From Deltaproteobacteria bacterium (GTDB taxonomy: Bacteria; Bdellovibrionota_C; UBA2361; SZUA-149; JADZAE01): a stretch of DNA of 53,819 nucleotides. The notes below the pieces were generated by a model that saw nothing but the letters and a program-made list of their open reading frames with translations, ran no database searches and was not told the DNA's origin. How positions within the stretch are numbered: the stretch's first letter is position 1; each line of letters starts with the position of its first letter. The translations under genes and the position numbers were made by a program. Shown one piece after another: positions 35,484-44,996 of the stretch. The stretch covers positions 1-53,819 of the forward strand of contig JADZAE010000056.1 of the NCBI GenBank assembly GCA_020852715.1. Direction: 5' to 3'.

Positions 35484-35653
35484 TTAATATCTCATCTAAC
35501 TGCTACATATATCAAAGGTTGGAAAATAGCCAACTTCTTATCTACGCACACTTAAAAGTTACTTGGCAAAAAGTTAAACAATTCTTAAAACTAAAACGTC
35601 ATTAGCTAAAATTTAGACATTATTAATATTACTTTCAATAGGAGTGCCCAATC
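35484..35653. promoter_or_regulatory. Divergent promoter region of lolA-rimO and pal
   Basis: This A/T-rich 170-bp gap has a small hairpin GTTGG/CCAAC near 35518-35533 and TTGGCA-like -35 material near 35562 with TAAAAC downstream. AGGAG lies 9 bases before the GTG of pal. Boxes are weak, so only the region is assigned. Confidence 0.4.
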
Positions 35654-36160
35654 GTGAAAATTTTATTCTATCTTTTCCTTTTATTTACCTTAATTACTTT
35701 TTCTGCATGCAGTTCCTCGTCAGGCAACGGGGATGGCGATGGCACTGTTACCGATGAGGATATGGCCCTCGGTGATCGCTACGGTGAAGGCAATATTCCA
35801 AAAGCATCCGACGGCGGTATGTTTGAAGACGTGCACTTTGGTCATGACTCAATTACTATTTCTGCCTCTGGTCAAGAAATAATCAAAGCCGTCGCTAAAT
35901 TTCTAAAAAGCAACCCGGAAGTTCAAGCAGAACTAGAAGGGCACTGCGATAAGCGTGGCACAAGCGAGTACAACATGGCGCTCGGCGAACGCCGCAGTAA
36001 GGCCGTAGCAACTATGCTCGTTAGCTTTGGTGCAAATGCCAAGCAGTTAAGCACCATCAGCTACGGAGAGGAAATTCCTCTTGATGCGGCTGATAGCGAT
36101 GCCGCATTTGCTAAGAATCGCCGTGTGCATTTCACCTTGTATAAAAAGCAAGCGAAGTAA
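35654..36160 (+). CDS. pal: Pal-like OmpA-domain peptidoglycan-associated lipoprotein
   Basis: The 168-residue product starts with GTG 35654 (AGGAG upstream). The lipobox ends TFSAC, followed by a Ser/Gly linker. An OmpA/Pal domain covers about residues 60-165: DVHFGHDSITISASGQEIIKAVAKFL, ELEGHCDKRGTSEYNMALGERRS, and NRRVHF. The Asp and Arg in GHCDKRGT and NRR bind diaminopimelate in known Pal structures. It anchors the outer membrane to peptidoglycan. No tol genes are nearby. Confidence 0.9.
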   Translation: MKILFYLFLLFTLITFSACSSSSGNGDGDGTVTDEDMALGDRYGEGNIPKASDGGMFEDVHFGHDSITISASGQEIIKAVAKFLKSNPEVQAELEGHCDKRGTSEYNMALGERRSKAVATMLVSFGANAKQLSTISYGEEIPLDAADSDAAFAKNRRVHFTLYKKQAK

Positions 36161-36168
36161 TTTCTTAG

Positions 36169-36225
36169 AAAAGGGGCAACCGCCGAGGTCTTGCTTAGCA
36201 ATGGACTTTTGCGTTGTCCCTTTTT
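36169..36225 (+). terminator. Rho-independent terminator after pal
   Basis: AAAAGGGGCAAC (36169-36180) pairs with GTTGTCCCTTTTT (36213-36225), with one G-T pair and an inner TTGC/GCAA hairpin; the right arm ends in a T5 run. Confidence 0.7.
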
Positions 36226-36255
36226 ATATTTATAATTTATTAGAACTTTAAGCAT

Positions 36256-37260
36256 ATGAATGAAACTTTCGCCTCCGATCGTGAACAAACCGAAGCGTTA
36301 CTCAGCCAAAGTCTTAAATTAGCCGCGCAAATTAAAGAGGCCTTAAGTCGGCGCCTCGTCGGACAAGACGCTTTAAAAAAGCGTCTCATCACGGCACTGC
36401 TCGTTGATGGTCATGTGTTGTTAGAAGGCGTGCCCGGGTTAGCTAAAACACTAGCTATTAAGGCCTTAGCCGAATCAGTTAGCGGCAGCTTCCAGCGCAT
36501 TCAATTTACCCCGGATTTATTGCCGGCTGACTTATTGGGAACAGAAGTATTTCGCCCTCAGGAAGGAACATTTGAAATCAGAAAAGGTCCGGTATTCGCC
36601 AATTTCGTATTAGCCGATGAAATAAATCGCGCGCCGGCAAAAGTTCAATCTGCGCTTCTCGAAACCATGCAAGAGCGCCAAGTAACCATCGGTAACCAAA
36701 CTTATCCTGTACCCAAACCTTTTTTTGTTCTGGCAACACAAAATCCTATCGAGCAAGAAGGAACATACCCCTTACCCGAAGCACAAGTAGATCGCTTCAT
36801 CATGAAGCTTAAAATTGTTTACCCCACATCAGAACAAGAAAAGCAAATGCTTGATCTGGTAACTAAACCCAGCTTCCAAACCAGCAAAGAAACTCCCGTC
36901 GCCACCTTAGAAGATATCGCCATGCTTAAGCGCGCATCAGAACATATTTATATTGACGAGAGGATCAAACAATACATTGTCAATATTGTCTCGGCCACCC
37001 GTAATCCTAAGGATTATGGATTGAATCTCTCCTCATTGATCGAACTTGGCGCCTCCCCACGGGCAACAATCGCTCTATATTTGGTGGCTAGAGCAGAAGC
37101 CTTCCTTGCCGGTGAACGCTTTGTCGTACCGCAGCACATAAAAGACGCGGCGCTGGATGTTTTACGCCATCGCATTATGCCTTCATACGAGGCTGAAGCA
37201 GAGGGATTAACCACAGACAGTCTTGTCAATATGGTGTTAGATGGAGTGCAAGTACCATAA
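36256..37260 (+). CDS. MoxR-family AAA ATPase
   Basis: The 334-residue product has Walker A GVPGLAKT, Walker B FVLADEINRAP, the sensor region FVLATQNPIEQEGTYPLPEAQ(L/V)DRF and a C-terminal lid. This is the standard MoxR pattern. It opens a seven-gene operon with DUF58 and von Willebrand A proteins. MoxR acts as a chaperone-like ATPase that helps mature or assemble VWA-domain envelope complexes (known for the family; client here unknown). Confidence 0.9.
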   Translation: MNETFASDREQTEALLSQSLKLAAQIKEALSRRLVGQDALKKRLITALLVDGHVLLEGVPGLAKTLAIKALAESVSGSFQRIQFTPDLLPADLLGTEVFRPQEGTFEIRKGPVFANFVLADEINRAPAKVQSALLETMQERQVTIGNQTYPVPKPFFVLATQNPIEQEGTYPLPEAQVDRFIMKLKIVYPTSEQEKQMLDLVTKPSFQTSKETPVATLEDIAMLKRASEHIYIDERIKQYIVNIVSATRNPKDYGLNLSSLIELGASPRATIALYLVARAEAFLAGERFVVPQHIKDAALDVLRHRIMPSYEAEAEGLTTDSLVNMVLDGVQVP

Positions 37261-37266
37261 TCAGGC

Positions 37267-38217
37267 ATGGATACGACAGGTCAAACAGTAAGCAAAGTTA
37301 CACCCCGGTTGCTAGCTGAACTCAAAGGCTTGCATTTTGCTACAAAAAAAATAGCCGAAGCTGGCATTGGTGGTAGCTATAAAAGCGCCTTTCGTGGCCG
37401 TGGCGTGGAATTTGAAGAGCTACGTGAATACCAGCCCGGTGACGATATTCGCACCATTGACTGGAAGGTTACCGCCCGTAGCCGCAAGCCTTATATCAAG
37501 CGCTTTCATGAAGAGCGAGAAATCAATGTTGTTATTGCCGTAGATATCAGTGGTTCAACAACCACGGGCACAGGGACCATGATCAGAAGGCAGCTCATCG
37601 CCCAAGTCGGAGCCGCACTTACTTTAATCGCCCTTAACAACAATGACCGCGTAGGCTTGGCCACTTTCGCTAAAGACGTGATCTCCTATTACGCACCGGA
37701 GAAAAAACGCTCCGCCGTCTGGCGCGTATTACATCATGTCTTGGCCAGCAATGCCCAACGTAGCGCACAAACTAATTTAGGCGGGGTATTTGCTTTTCTT
37801 AGTCGCGTATTAAAACAACGTTCTGTGATATTCGTAATATCAGATTTTCTTAATAGTTCTTTTGAAAAGGAATTAGCCACACTTAGTAAGCGCCACGACG
37901 TCACGGCCCTTATTGTTTCTGACCCAGCAGATTATGCTTTACCACCTGTCGGACTAATGTCTGTGCTTAATCCCGAAACGGGCGAGATCACGCTTATCGA
38001 CACAACCTCACCCAAAGAACAAAAAGAATTCTCAGCACAAGCAATCGTACGCCGTTCTGAGCTGCGCAGCATAATGCTTAAAAACCGCATCAGCGCTTTA
38101 GAATTAGATACAAGCAAACCCTTTGTTCCTGTTTTACGGTCATTTTTTAAAGCTCGCTCCACCCATCGACTAAGAACACTAAGCATAACTGATCAACGCG
38201 AGGCTAGTCATGAATAA
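37267..38217 (+). CDS. DUF58 protein with VWA-like MIDAS
   Basis: This 316-residue protein has the DUF58 hallmark YQPGDDIRTIDWKVTARSRKPYIKRFHEEREINV and a metal-site motif VDISGST, then FVISDFL. There is no signal peptide, so it is cytoplasmic or membrane-associated. It starts 6 bp after moxR and its stop overlaps the next gene. It is the usual partner of MoxR. Confidence 0.9.
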   Translation: MDTTGQTVSKVTPRLLAELKGLHFATKKIAEAGIGGSYKSAFRGRGVEFEELREYQPGDDIRTIDWKVTARSRKPYIKRFHEEREINVVIAVDISGSTTTGTGTMIRRQLIAQVGAALTLIALNNNDRVGLATFAKDVISYYAPEKKRSAVWRVLHHVLASNAQRSAQTNLGGVFAFLSRVLKQRSVIFVISDFLNSSFEKELATLSKRHDVTALIVSDPADYALPPVGLMSVLNPETGEITLIDTTSPKEQKEFSAQAIVRRSELRSIMLKNRISALELDTSKPFVPVLRSFFKARSTHRLRTLSITDQREASHE

Positions 38218-38842
38218 TATTTCCACTAATATCCATGACGCGCGTAGCGGCTTTCATGACATCACCGCCATTCCTGATTTCTTTCCCAGTCTCTTGACCT
38301 GGTCGAGCTTTTTAGCTTTATTGATTATATTTGCTTTAGCTTTGCTCATCTTCATCATCGCACGAAAGAAAAAGCAGTTACCTATTCAACCAGAGCGCAA
38401 GCTGTCCCCTCTCGAGCTAGCCTATCAACAAATGGATATTCTCTTTAAACAATGGCAAGCGCAGACAATTTCTCTACGCGCTCTATCCTCCGAATTATCT
38501 CTTCTCGTGCGAAGCTTCATTGATCAGGTTTGGAATTTTCCTGCCGATGATAGAACAGCCAAAGAGATAGCTGCCGAATTTGAAACTATCGTTAAACATG
38601 AGCTACCGCTCTTACCCAAAGAGCTGCAACATGTGTTAACTAAAGATTTGCTTAAAGTGCTACGTTTGGCTGAAGAATTAACCTTCAGTAAATCCGCCGC
38701 TGATAGCGAGCAGGTAACCCAACAGATCAGTCAACTTTTCACCCAAACGCGAGCCTTCGTTACCGATCTCAACAACAAAATTAACAAAGAAAAAGAGCGC
38801 TCGGCAACAGTCATGGGATCAGCGACGGGAGGGAGAATCTAA
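38210..38842 (+). CDS. DUF4381-like single-pass membrane protein of the Bat operon
   Basis: This 210-residue protein has one hydrophobic helix (FLALLIIFALALLIFIIARKK) near residues 35-55 and a helical cytoplasmic part with SLRALSSELSLLVRSFIDQ. Its place between DUF58 and the first VWA gene matches DUF4381 proteins in moxR-bat operons. The family is inferred from position and layout. It overlaps its neighbours by 8 bp and 1 bp. Confidence 0.65.
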   Translation: MNNISTNIHDARSGFHDITAIPDFFPSLLTWSSFLALLIIFALALLIFIIARKKKQLPIQPERKLSPLELAYQQMDILFKQWQAQTISLRALSSELSLLVRSFIDQVWNFPADDRTAKEIAAEFETIVKHELPLLPKELQHVLTKDLLKVLRLAEELTFSKSAADSEQVTQQISQLFTQTRAFVTDLNNKINKEKERSATVMGSATGGRI

Positions 38843-39840
38843 TGATTACTTTTCACTCGCCTTGGTTTTTCCTTTTGTTATTGCTCATTCCCTGGCTAAT
38901 CAAGGCAGCGAACAATACGGCTCAACATTGCCTCTTTCACTCTTCACGCGTGGCAGTTGCCACGCTTAGCCCTTCTTGGCGCGTGCGCTATCGCCAGCCT
39001 ATTCTTAATAGTTTACAAGTTTTGATTTTTGTTTTGTTGATTATTGCCCTGGCACGACCACAAACCAGTCAGGAATATCGCGAAGTCGAAGCCTCCGGCC
39101 GTGATATTATGTTAGCCTTAGATATCTCCGGCAGCATGGAAGCGATGGACTTTTTTATTAACGATAAGCGCGTTAATCGCCTGACCGCCTTAAAATATGT
39201 CGTGCATCAGTTTATTGCCGGGCGCGTAGGCGATCGCCTAGGACTAATTGTGTTTTCTGAAAATGTCTTTACTCAGTGCCCGCTCACACTCGATCATGGC
39301 GTAGTTGCTCAATATCTAAACAACCTAGAAGTCGGCATGGCCGGACAATCAACAGCCATCGGAGATGGTTTAGCCATAGCCATCAAACGCTTACAGGCAA
39401 TTCCCGCAAAATCCAAAGTCATCGTTTTAGTTTCTGACGGCAAAAGTAACGCGGGAACAGTAATGCCGGTAGAAGCAGCAAGAATTGCTGCCGATCAAGA
39501 TATAAAAATTCACACTATCGGCATTGGGGACAATGGCCTTGCCCCCTTCCCAGATACCAGCATCTTCGGCACAGCTCGTTTAGTGCCTAAACAATTAGAA
39601 TTCGATGAGCAGACTTTACGCGCTATCGCCCAGAAGACTGGCGGTCAATATTTTCACGCTAAAAGCACTGAAGCACTAATCGAGATTTATAAGGCGATAG
39701 ATAAACTAGAAGAAAGAAAAGAGCTAGTTGAGCAATATACAGATTATCACGAGCAATTCATGCCCCTTCTGCTGCTTGCTGTGTTTTTACTCATTATTGA
39801 AGAAATATTAAGGACTACTTATCTGAGAGTGATTCCGTAA
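38842..39840 (+). CDS. batA: BatA-like VWA membrane protein
   Basis: The 332-residue product has two N-terminal membrane helices, then a VWA domain with a full MIDAS: MLALDISGSMEAMDF, GLIVFSENVFTQCPLTLD and VIVLVSDGKSNAG. A C-terminal helix (FMPLLLLAVFLLIIEEIL) anchors it. The VWA domain should face the periplasm. Start ATG 38842 overlaps the upstream stop. Confidence 0.85.
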   Translation: MITFHSPWFFLLLLLIPWLIKAANNTAQHCLFHSSRVAVATLSPSWRVRYRQPILNSLQVLIFVLLIIALARPQTSQEYREVEASGRDIMLALDISGSMEAMDFFINDKRVNRLTALKYVVHQFIAGRVGDRLGLIVFSENVFTQCPLTLDHGVVAQYLNNLEVGMAGQSTAIGDGLAIAIKRLQAIPAKSKVIVLVSDGKSNAGTVMPVEAARIAADQDIKIHTIGIGDNGLAPFPDTSIFGTARLVPKQLEFDEQTLRAIAQKTGGQYFHAKSTEALIEIYKAIDKLEERKELVEQYTDYHEQFMPLLLLAVFLLIIEEILRTTYLRVIP

Positions 39841-39842
39841 CG

Positions 39843-41804
39843 ATGCAATTTGGAGAATTAGAAAATATTTGGCTTCTGCTTCTGCTCCCTCTTTGCGGGC
39901 TGCTGGCCTATTACAGCTATAAGAGCAAAGAGAGACTTTTGGCGACTATTGCAAACGAGTCTGTAATTGAGGAGATTTATCTGAATAAAGCGGAGCGCAG
40001 CAAACGCGCCTATCGCCGCGGTGTAATTTTAGTTGGCATTCTCTTCCTAATTTGCGTAGCTGCTTTGCGCCCACAGTGGGGCTTTAGTTGGCGCGAGAGC
40101 AAGAAAAAAGGACTAGATATCGTTGTTGCCGTCGATGTTTCGGAAAGTATGCTTGCTCAGGACATTCCCCCAAACCGTTTAGAACGAACCAAGCGGGAGG
40201 TATATGATCTACTTGATATACTTCGCGGAGATCGTATCGGCCTCGTCGCTTTTGCCGGCTATGCATTTACTGAAGTACCGCTTACCGAAGATTACACGAC
40301 TTTTCGTCTATTTTTACAGATGCTCAATAAAGATCTAATCCCTGTTGCCGGTACCAATGTCGGTAGCGCTATCGAAAAGGCTCTGCAAACCTTTACCGGC
40401 TCAGAAAAGATGCTAAGCGCTAAGCGCGACCGAGCAATATTGCTCATCACTGATGGTGAAGATCTGGAAGGCAATTGGCAAGAAGCCGGCAGTAAGGCCA
40501 AAGAGATGGGCGTCCAAATATATGTGATGGGCGTCGGGACACCTACCGGCGCACCAATCCCCATCGAGAAAGGTTATAAAAAAGATAAAAACGGCAGCGT
40601 CGTTGTCACTAAACTCAATGAAGCATTACTCAAAGATTTAGCCAATAAGACAGGTGGTATTTATGTTTCTTCCATTGCTTCTGCGGAAGACACCTCACTT
40701 ATCTACAAGCGCGGCATCAGAAGCAATCTGGAAGGCAAAGAATATGACAGCGGCCGACTAAAGAAATGGAATGAGTATTTCCAACTGCCCCTGTCTGTGG
40801 CCGTAATACTTTTGATCTGGCCGGCTATTCAATTATTTGCCTTTAATATAAAAAATATTTCTAGCCGGATATGGATTAAGTTAGTTTTTATCTTGTTTCT
40901 TTTTACCCTGACTAACATTGACCAAACTTTCGCGACTGATTTGGAAAGAATAGGTAAAGAAGGTAAGGACGCCTATGAGCGCGGAGAATTCGAGCATGCA
41001 AAAACAGTATATGAACAGGCCCTTAGTGAGGGGGGAGATGATTATCGCTTCAACACCGGGCTGGGAGCTTCTTATTACCGCTTGGGAGATTTTGAAAACG
41101 CCTTAAAATACTTCGCGGCAGCCACAGAAAAGAGCAAAGAAAATAACAGTCGTGCTCTATCGCTATATAATTTAGGCAATACCAAAGTGCAGCTTAATCT
41201 ATTAAAAGAAGCAATCAAGGATTACGAGGAGAGCCTAAAACTACAACCTAACGATCAAAATGCTCTTGATAACCTCGCCTATGCAAAGCGTTTATTAGAA
41301 GAACAACAAAAGCAACAGCAAAACCAATCTAGCTCGCAAAACAGTTCGCAGGATCAACAAAAACAGCAACAAAATAACTCCTCATCCCAGGATAGCTCTT
41401 CATCAGAAAGTAGTTCAGAAAGTTCATCCTCTGGGCAAAGTTCCAGTGAACAAAACCAGTCGCAAAACTCTGAAAGCAGTGAGCAAAGTAGTAGCTCAGA
41501 GGATCCTTCCAATCAGCAACAATCCAGCTCCTCTGATAAAAATGAGCAAAGTTCTTCGTCCGGCAATAGTGCAGAGAGCAGTTCCAGCTCAGAAAATAGC
41601 CAGAGCGAAAATAGCTCCGAAGATCAAACTTCTCAGCCGCAGCCTCATACCTCTAGTAATTCCTCGACCATGACACAGCAGCAAGATAAGGCCATATTAG
41701 ATAGTGTTGCCGAAAATCGCGCTTTGTTTAATAACTATCGGCGAGACAAAGCATTAAAAGAACTGGGGTCGCTACAGCAAAAACTGCCAGAAAAAGATTG
41801 GTAA
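39843..41804 (+). CDS. batB: BatB-BatC fusion: VWA protein with TPR and Ser/Gln-rich tail
   Basis: The 653-residue product has two N-terminal helices, a VWA domain with MIDAS DVSESMLAQDIPPNRLERTKR, VAFAGYAFTEVPLT and LLITDGEDLEGN, then membrane helices (residues about 315-355). From about residue 365 come TPR repeats (EGKDAYERGEFEHAKTVYEQAL, SLYNLGNTKVQLNLLKEAIKDYEESL), the part that is BatC as a separate gene elsewhere. Residues about 490-615 are almost only Ser, Gln, Asn and Glu, likely a disordered linker. A short conserved-looking helix follows to the end. It is 2 bp after batA. Confidence 0.85.
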   Translation: MQFGELENIWLLLLLPLCGLLAYYSYKSKERLLATIANESVIEEIYLNKAERSKRAYRRGVILVGILFLICVAALRPQWGFSWRESKKKGLDIVVAVDVSESMLAQDIPPNRLERTKREVYDLLDILRGDRIGLVAFAGYAFTEVPLTEDYTTFRLFLQMLNKDLIPVAGTNVGSAIEKALQTFTGSEKMLSAKRDRAILLITDGEDLEGNWQEAGSKAKEMGVQIYVMGVGTPTGAPIPIEKGYKKDKNGSVVVTKLNEALLKDLANKTGGIYVSSIASAEDTSLIYKRGIRSNLEGKEYDSGRLKKWNEYFQLPLSVAVILLIWPAIQLFAFNIKNISSRIWIKLVFILFLFTLTNIDQTFATDLERIGKEGKDAYERGEFEHAKTVYEQALSEGGDDYRFNTGLGASYYRLGDFENALKYFAAATEKSKENNSRALSLYNLGNTKVQLNLLKEAIKDYEESLKLQPNDQNALDNLAYAKRLLEEQQKQQQNQSSSQNSSQDQQKQQQNNSSSQDSSSSESSSESSSSGQSSSEQNQSQNSESSEQSSSSEDPSNQQQSSSSDKNEQSSSSGNSAESSSSSENSQSENSSEDQTSQPQPHTSSNSSTMTQQQDKAILDSVAENRALFNNYRRDKALKELGSLQQKLPEKDW

Positions 41805-41808
41805 TCTC

Positions 41809-43623
41809 ATGATCACTGAATTTAGAAAATACTGGCTATTGATTATGCTCGCGGCGTTTATCCGTCCAATTTTCGCCGCCGCCGACATTGAGGTAAATAT
41901 AAATGTCGAACCACAAACAATTACCGTGGGCGAGAATATCAATGTGGAAGTAACCGTTTCCGGAAGCGACGTCGATTCCATTGCGGGACCTAAGTATGAA
42001 AGCGACAGCAATTTTTCCGTGACCGGCAAGGGCAGACGCTCAGAAATTTCCATTGTCAATGGCAAGGCATCTTCGCGGATTTCCTATACTTTTACTTTAT
42101 CGCCAAGCTTAGATCTTAAACCCGGTCGTTATCCCCTACCCCGTGGGACTTTAGAATTAACCAATGGTCGCGTCGAAATACTAAAAGAACAGCAAGTAAC
42201 CATTACACAAAACTTCCCAACCCAGGCAAAAGATACGAGCGGCAATTTAGATTTTGCTCAAATTGTTGATAATCTATCCCCTTATGTTGGCGAGCAGATT
42301 AGATATCATGCTGAGTTGACGACGGCTATTCCGTTGCAAGGGATTAACTTTTCCGAAGTTAATTATCTCGATCTATTAAGAGAATCGCTGGGCGAAGCAA
42401 AACAACAAGTTAAGTCTTTGGGAAACAGAACACTGGCCACCGTCTGGTTAGATGAGGCTTTATTTCCTAATAAGCAAGGAGAGATTACAATCCCGGCACG
42501 CAAAGTTACCGTCCAAGTGAAGGTGCGCAATAGTAATGCCTCTCAACGTTCGCGTTTTGCTTACGATGTTTTCCCTGATCTTTTAAACATTGATGCTTTT
42601 CGCATTGAAAACCGCAATATTATCGCGCCGACTATCAACCTTAATGTTAAGCCCTTACCCCCGGCCCCTCTTGAACAAGCTTATTATCCGGTGGGCAATG
42701 TTTCGCTGAATGCCACGATTGATAAAAATAATGTTAAGGAGGGTGAAAGCATAACATTAAAATTTACTTTCTCCGGAGATGCTAATTTGCGACCGTTGGA
42801 ACTACCCGATATCAATTCTCTCGTGAGCAAAGATTTCAGAGTTTACCTAGATCAGCCGGAATTTAGTAGCGAGATAAACAGTGGACGTATTTTTCAGAAA
42901 AAGACGTTTAGCGTCGCTCTCGTTCCCCTCAAACCCGGAACTTTTAGCTTTCCTGAGATTCGAGTTGCTGTTTTCGACCCACAGGCACAAAAATATTCCA
43001 TCTTAAAAAATACAGCTCACGCCATTAACGTAAAACCCGACCCCAATATAAAAAATACTTTAGAAAAAGAAGAGCAGGCTATTAGCGCTCCCCTTGGCAT
43101 AGAGAAAACAGATGTAAAAATCCTAAATGTCGATTTACTGCCACAGCATCTGGGAGCAGAAACATTTGCTCCGATGTCCTCTCCTGATTCTTTATTATTG
43201 CCAATCGTTGTCGTTCTGGCACCGATAGTTAGCTTATTACTTATTTACTATCGGGGGAAATTACATTTATACAAAAATAGACCGGAGTTAGTAAAGCAAT
43301 TGCTCGCTTACGATAATGCTATCAAGGCCCTTGGCGAGCCGGCAATCGGCGACGGGATTCAGAAATTCGATACCATCTTACGCCAATATATCGGCGATAA
43401 ATTCATTGTTAACGGTCACAGTTTAACTCCTGATCAGGCTCGGCAGTTAATTAAAGATCAACTGTCCCATGATCAGTTAGCCGATAAGGTCCGCGATATC
43501 TTAAAGGCCGGAGAAAATACCAAATACGCTGCGGGCAGCTATATTCAACAGCTTAACTCTGCCTCGTTTCGGACAGAGGTTAGCGATATTATTAATGCTC
43601 TGAATAAGGCAATGAGACGATGA
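41809..43623 (+). CDS. batD: BatD (oxygen tolerance) protein
   Basis: The 604-residue product has a signal peptide, then beta-sandwich repeats typical of BatD: INVEPQTITVGENINVEVTVSG, FVVSGKG-like segments and ISYTFTLSP, PLKPGTFSFPEIRVAVFDP. A membrane helix lies near residue 465, and a helical cytoplasmic tail of about 120 residues has TPDQARQLIKDQ. It starts 4 bp after batB-C and its stop overlaps batE. Confidence 0.85.
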   Translation: MITEFRKYWLLIMLAAFIRPIFAAADIEVNINVEPQTITVGENINVEVTVSGSDVDSIAGPKYESDSNFSVTGKGRRSEISIVNGKASSRISYTFTLSPSLDLKPGRYPLPRGTLELTNGRVEILKEQQVTITQNFPTQAKDTSGNLDFAQIVDNLSPYVGEQIRYHAELTTAIPLQGINFSEVNYLDLLRESLGEAKQQVKSLGNRTLATVWLDEALFPNKQGEITIPARKVTVQVKVRNSNASQRSRFAYDVFPDLLNIDAFRIENRNIIAPTINLNVKPLPPAPLEQAYYPVGNVSLNATIDKNNVKEGESITLKFTFSGDANLRPLELPDINSLVSKDFRVYLDQPEFSSEINSGRIFQKKTFSVALVPLKPGTFSFPEIRVAVFDPQAQKYSILKNTAHAINVKPDPNIKNTLEKEEQAISAPLGIEKTDVKILNVDLLPQHLGAETFAPMSSPDSLLLPIVVVLAPIVSLLLIYYRGKLHLYKNRPELVKQLLAYDNAIKALGEPAIGDGIQKFDTILRQYIGDKFIVNGHSLTPDQARQLIKDQLSHDQLADKVRDILKAGENTKYAAGSYIQQLNSASFRTEVSDIINALNKAMRR

Positions 43624-44429
43624 GTAGAGTTCGACTTGCCATAATTATACTTTTGTTAACTATCCTTGCGCCGTCGGCGCAATTAAGCCAAGCCACAGAT
43701 GACATTTCGTCGCTGGGACTACAAGCATTGCACCTGGCTAATGATAATTACAATAAAGGTTTATACAAAGAAGCCGCTCAAGGCTATGAGCAAGCAGCGG
43801 CCGAAATCAACAATGGTCATATTTTTTATAACCTAGCAAACTGCTATTATCGCCTTGGCAATATTGGCCGGGCAATTTATAATTATCGGCGTGCCCTAAA
43901 GCTCCTTCCAACCAATCCCGATATCAAAACAAATCTACAACTAGCACGTAAGCAGACGAAGGATCATTTGTTTGATTATCATGCACTTCCCGGCCCCGGT
44001 GTTTTAGCCCTGGCCAACTATTTTCCCCCAACAACAATGTATTGGTCGTTCATCAGCGCATACTTAATATTCTGGCTGCTGCTCGTATTGCAGCATAAGA
44101 AACAAAACTTTTTGTGGAAATTAGTCACGTTTTCTTCTGCCATCATAATGCTCTGGGTGGGGATCTCCTATTTCGTTGCTGTGCAAAGCTTTGATGGCAC
44201 TTATACGCTAGGGATATCGAAACAAAGCAGAGATACCGTCTCTGCCGTAGTTTTATCGTCCAAAGTGAGCATTTACTCTGGAGACTCTGAGCATTACCAA
44301 GTTGTTTTCATTTTACATGAGGGAGCTGAAATTCTGGTCACCGAAAAAAGGGGTAATTGGTTCAAGATCCTTTTACCCGATGGAAAACAAGGTTGGGCAC
44401 AAAAAACTGAACTGGAATTAGTCCTATAG
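43620..44429 (+). CDS. batE: BatE-like TPR protein with C-terminal SH3-like domain
   Basis: The 269-residue product has a signal peptide, two to three TPR repeats (NDNYNKGLYKEAAQGYEQAAAE, IFYNLANCYYRLGNIGRAIYNYRRAL), two membrane helices (residues about 135-195), and an SH3b-like end (VSIYSGDSEHYQVVFILHEGAEILV, GWAQKTELELV). It is the last gene of the operon, overlapping batD by 4 bp. Confidence 0.85.
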   Translation: MSRVRLAIIILLLTILAPSAQLSQATDDISSLGLQALHLANDNYNKGLYKEAAQGYEQAAAEINNGHIFYNLANCYYRLGNIGRAIYNYRRALKLLPTNPDIKTNLQLARKQTKDHLFDYHALPGPGVLALANYFPPTTMYWSFISAYLIFWLLLVLQHKKQNFLWKLVTFSSAIIMLWVGISYFVAVQSFDGTYTLGISKQSRDTVSAVVLSSKVSIYSGDSEHYQVVFILHEGAEILVTEKRGNWFKILLPDGKQGWAQKTELELVL

Positions 44430-44610
44430 GGCTCTTACTGTTAGCTCATACTAAGATAATGATATTATGCGCTCGCGGCTGATTTACCCGATGGCACTAT
44501 GATTATTTCGCAGTGGACTTTCCTTATTACAAGATAAAAGAACTAGCACAGATTATCCCCTACCTGTTAGGAAAAGCTGAGGGTTTTCTTAGGAAAACAG
44601 AAAGGCGGTG
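44430..44610. other. Intergenic leader before the zinc-ribbon gene
   Basis: A hairpin GTTTTC/GAAAAC near 44582-44597 lies just before AAAGG (44601-44605), which serves ATG 44611. No terminator for the bat operon is obvious. Confidence 0.3.
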
Positions 44611-44889
44611 ATGGCCATGTCCGAAAAAGTCATCAATCCGACTGTTCCGATGGAAATGAGATTGTCTGCTGTTCTTCATAAGTGCACTTTATGCGGAGGC
44701 AGAGAGACGATTATTCTACTCTATCAAAAGAACAGTCCTAATCAAGAGCCGCTGATGCTTCAGGATAATGCACCACTGGGAGACTACGAGGTTCGTATCA
44801 TTCCTTGTCCCACCTGCTTACCTGATTTGTATCGGGCTTTTATGGGCTTAGAAGTGCCTCCGTCTTACCAAAAGGTTGCTGCGAGTTGA
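44611..44889 (+). CDS. Small zinc-ribbon protein of unknown function
   Basis: This product is 92 residues from ATG 44611 (ATG 44617 also possible; GTG 44608 less likely). It has two Cys pairs, CTLCGG and CPTCL, about 45 residues apart, which should bind one zinc ion, as in small rubredoxin-like knuckles. The middle (ETIILLYQK) is beta-rich. No signal peptide; cytoplasmic. AAAGG stands 5 bases before the ATG. I recognise no family. Confidence 0.65.
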   Translation: MAMSEKVINPTVPMEMRLSAVLHKCTLCGGRETIILLYQKNSPNQEPLMLQDNAPLGDYEVRIIPCPTCLPDLYRAFMGLEVPPSYQKVAAS

Positions 44890-44903
44890 GCCGGTGCGAT
44901 AAA

Positions 44904-44930
44904 AGGCCATGTTTCAAAAAAACATGGCCT
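44904..44930. terminator. Perfect 10-bp hairpin after the zinc-ribbon gene
   Basis: AGGCCATGTT (44904-44913) and AACATGGCCT (44921-44930) flank a TCAAAAA loop. No T run follows on the plus strand; TTTT follows on the minus strand, so it may act as a minus-strand terminator or mRNA-stabilising hairpin. Confidence 0.5.
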
Positions 44931-44972
44931 ACGCTCGAAATCAACAGACAGAGAAAGGAGGTTATCTGCTTG

Positions 44973-44996
44973 TCCCCTGGCCTTAGGGGATTTTTT
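44973..44996 (+). terminator. Rho-independent terminator
   Basis: TCCCCT-GGCCTT-AGGGGA (44973-44990) followed by TTTTTT (44991-44996). It ends zinc-ribbon transcription. AAAGGAGG with a TTG 8 bases downstream (44970) lies right before the stem and would open an 18-codon frame through it. Confidence 0.8.
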
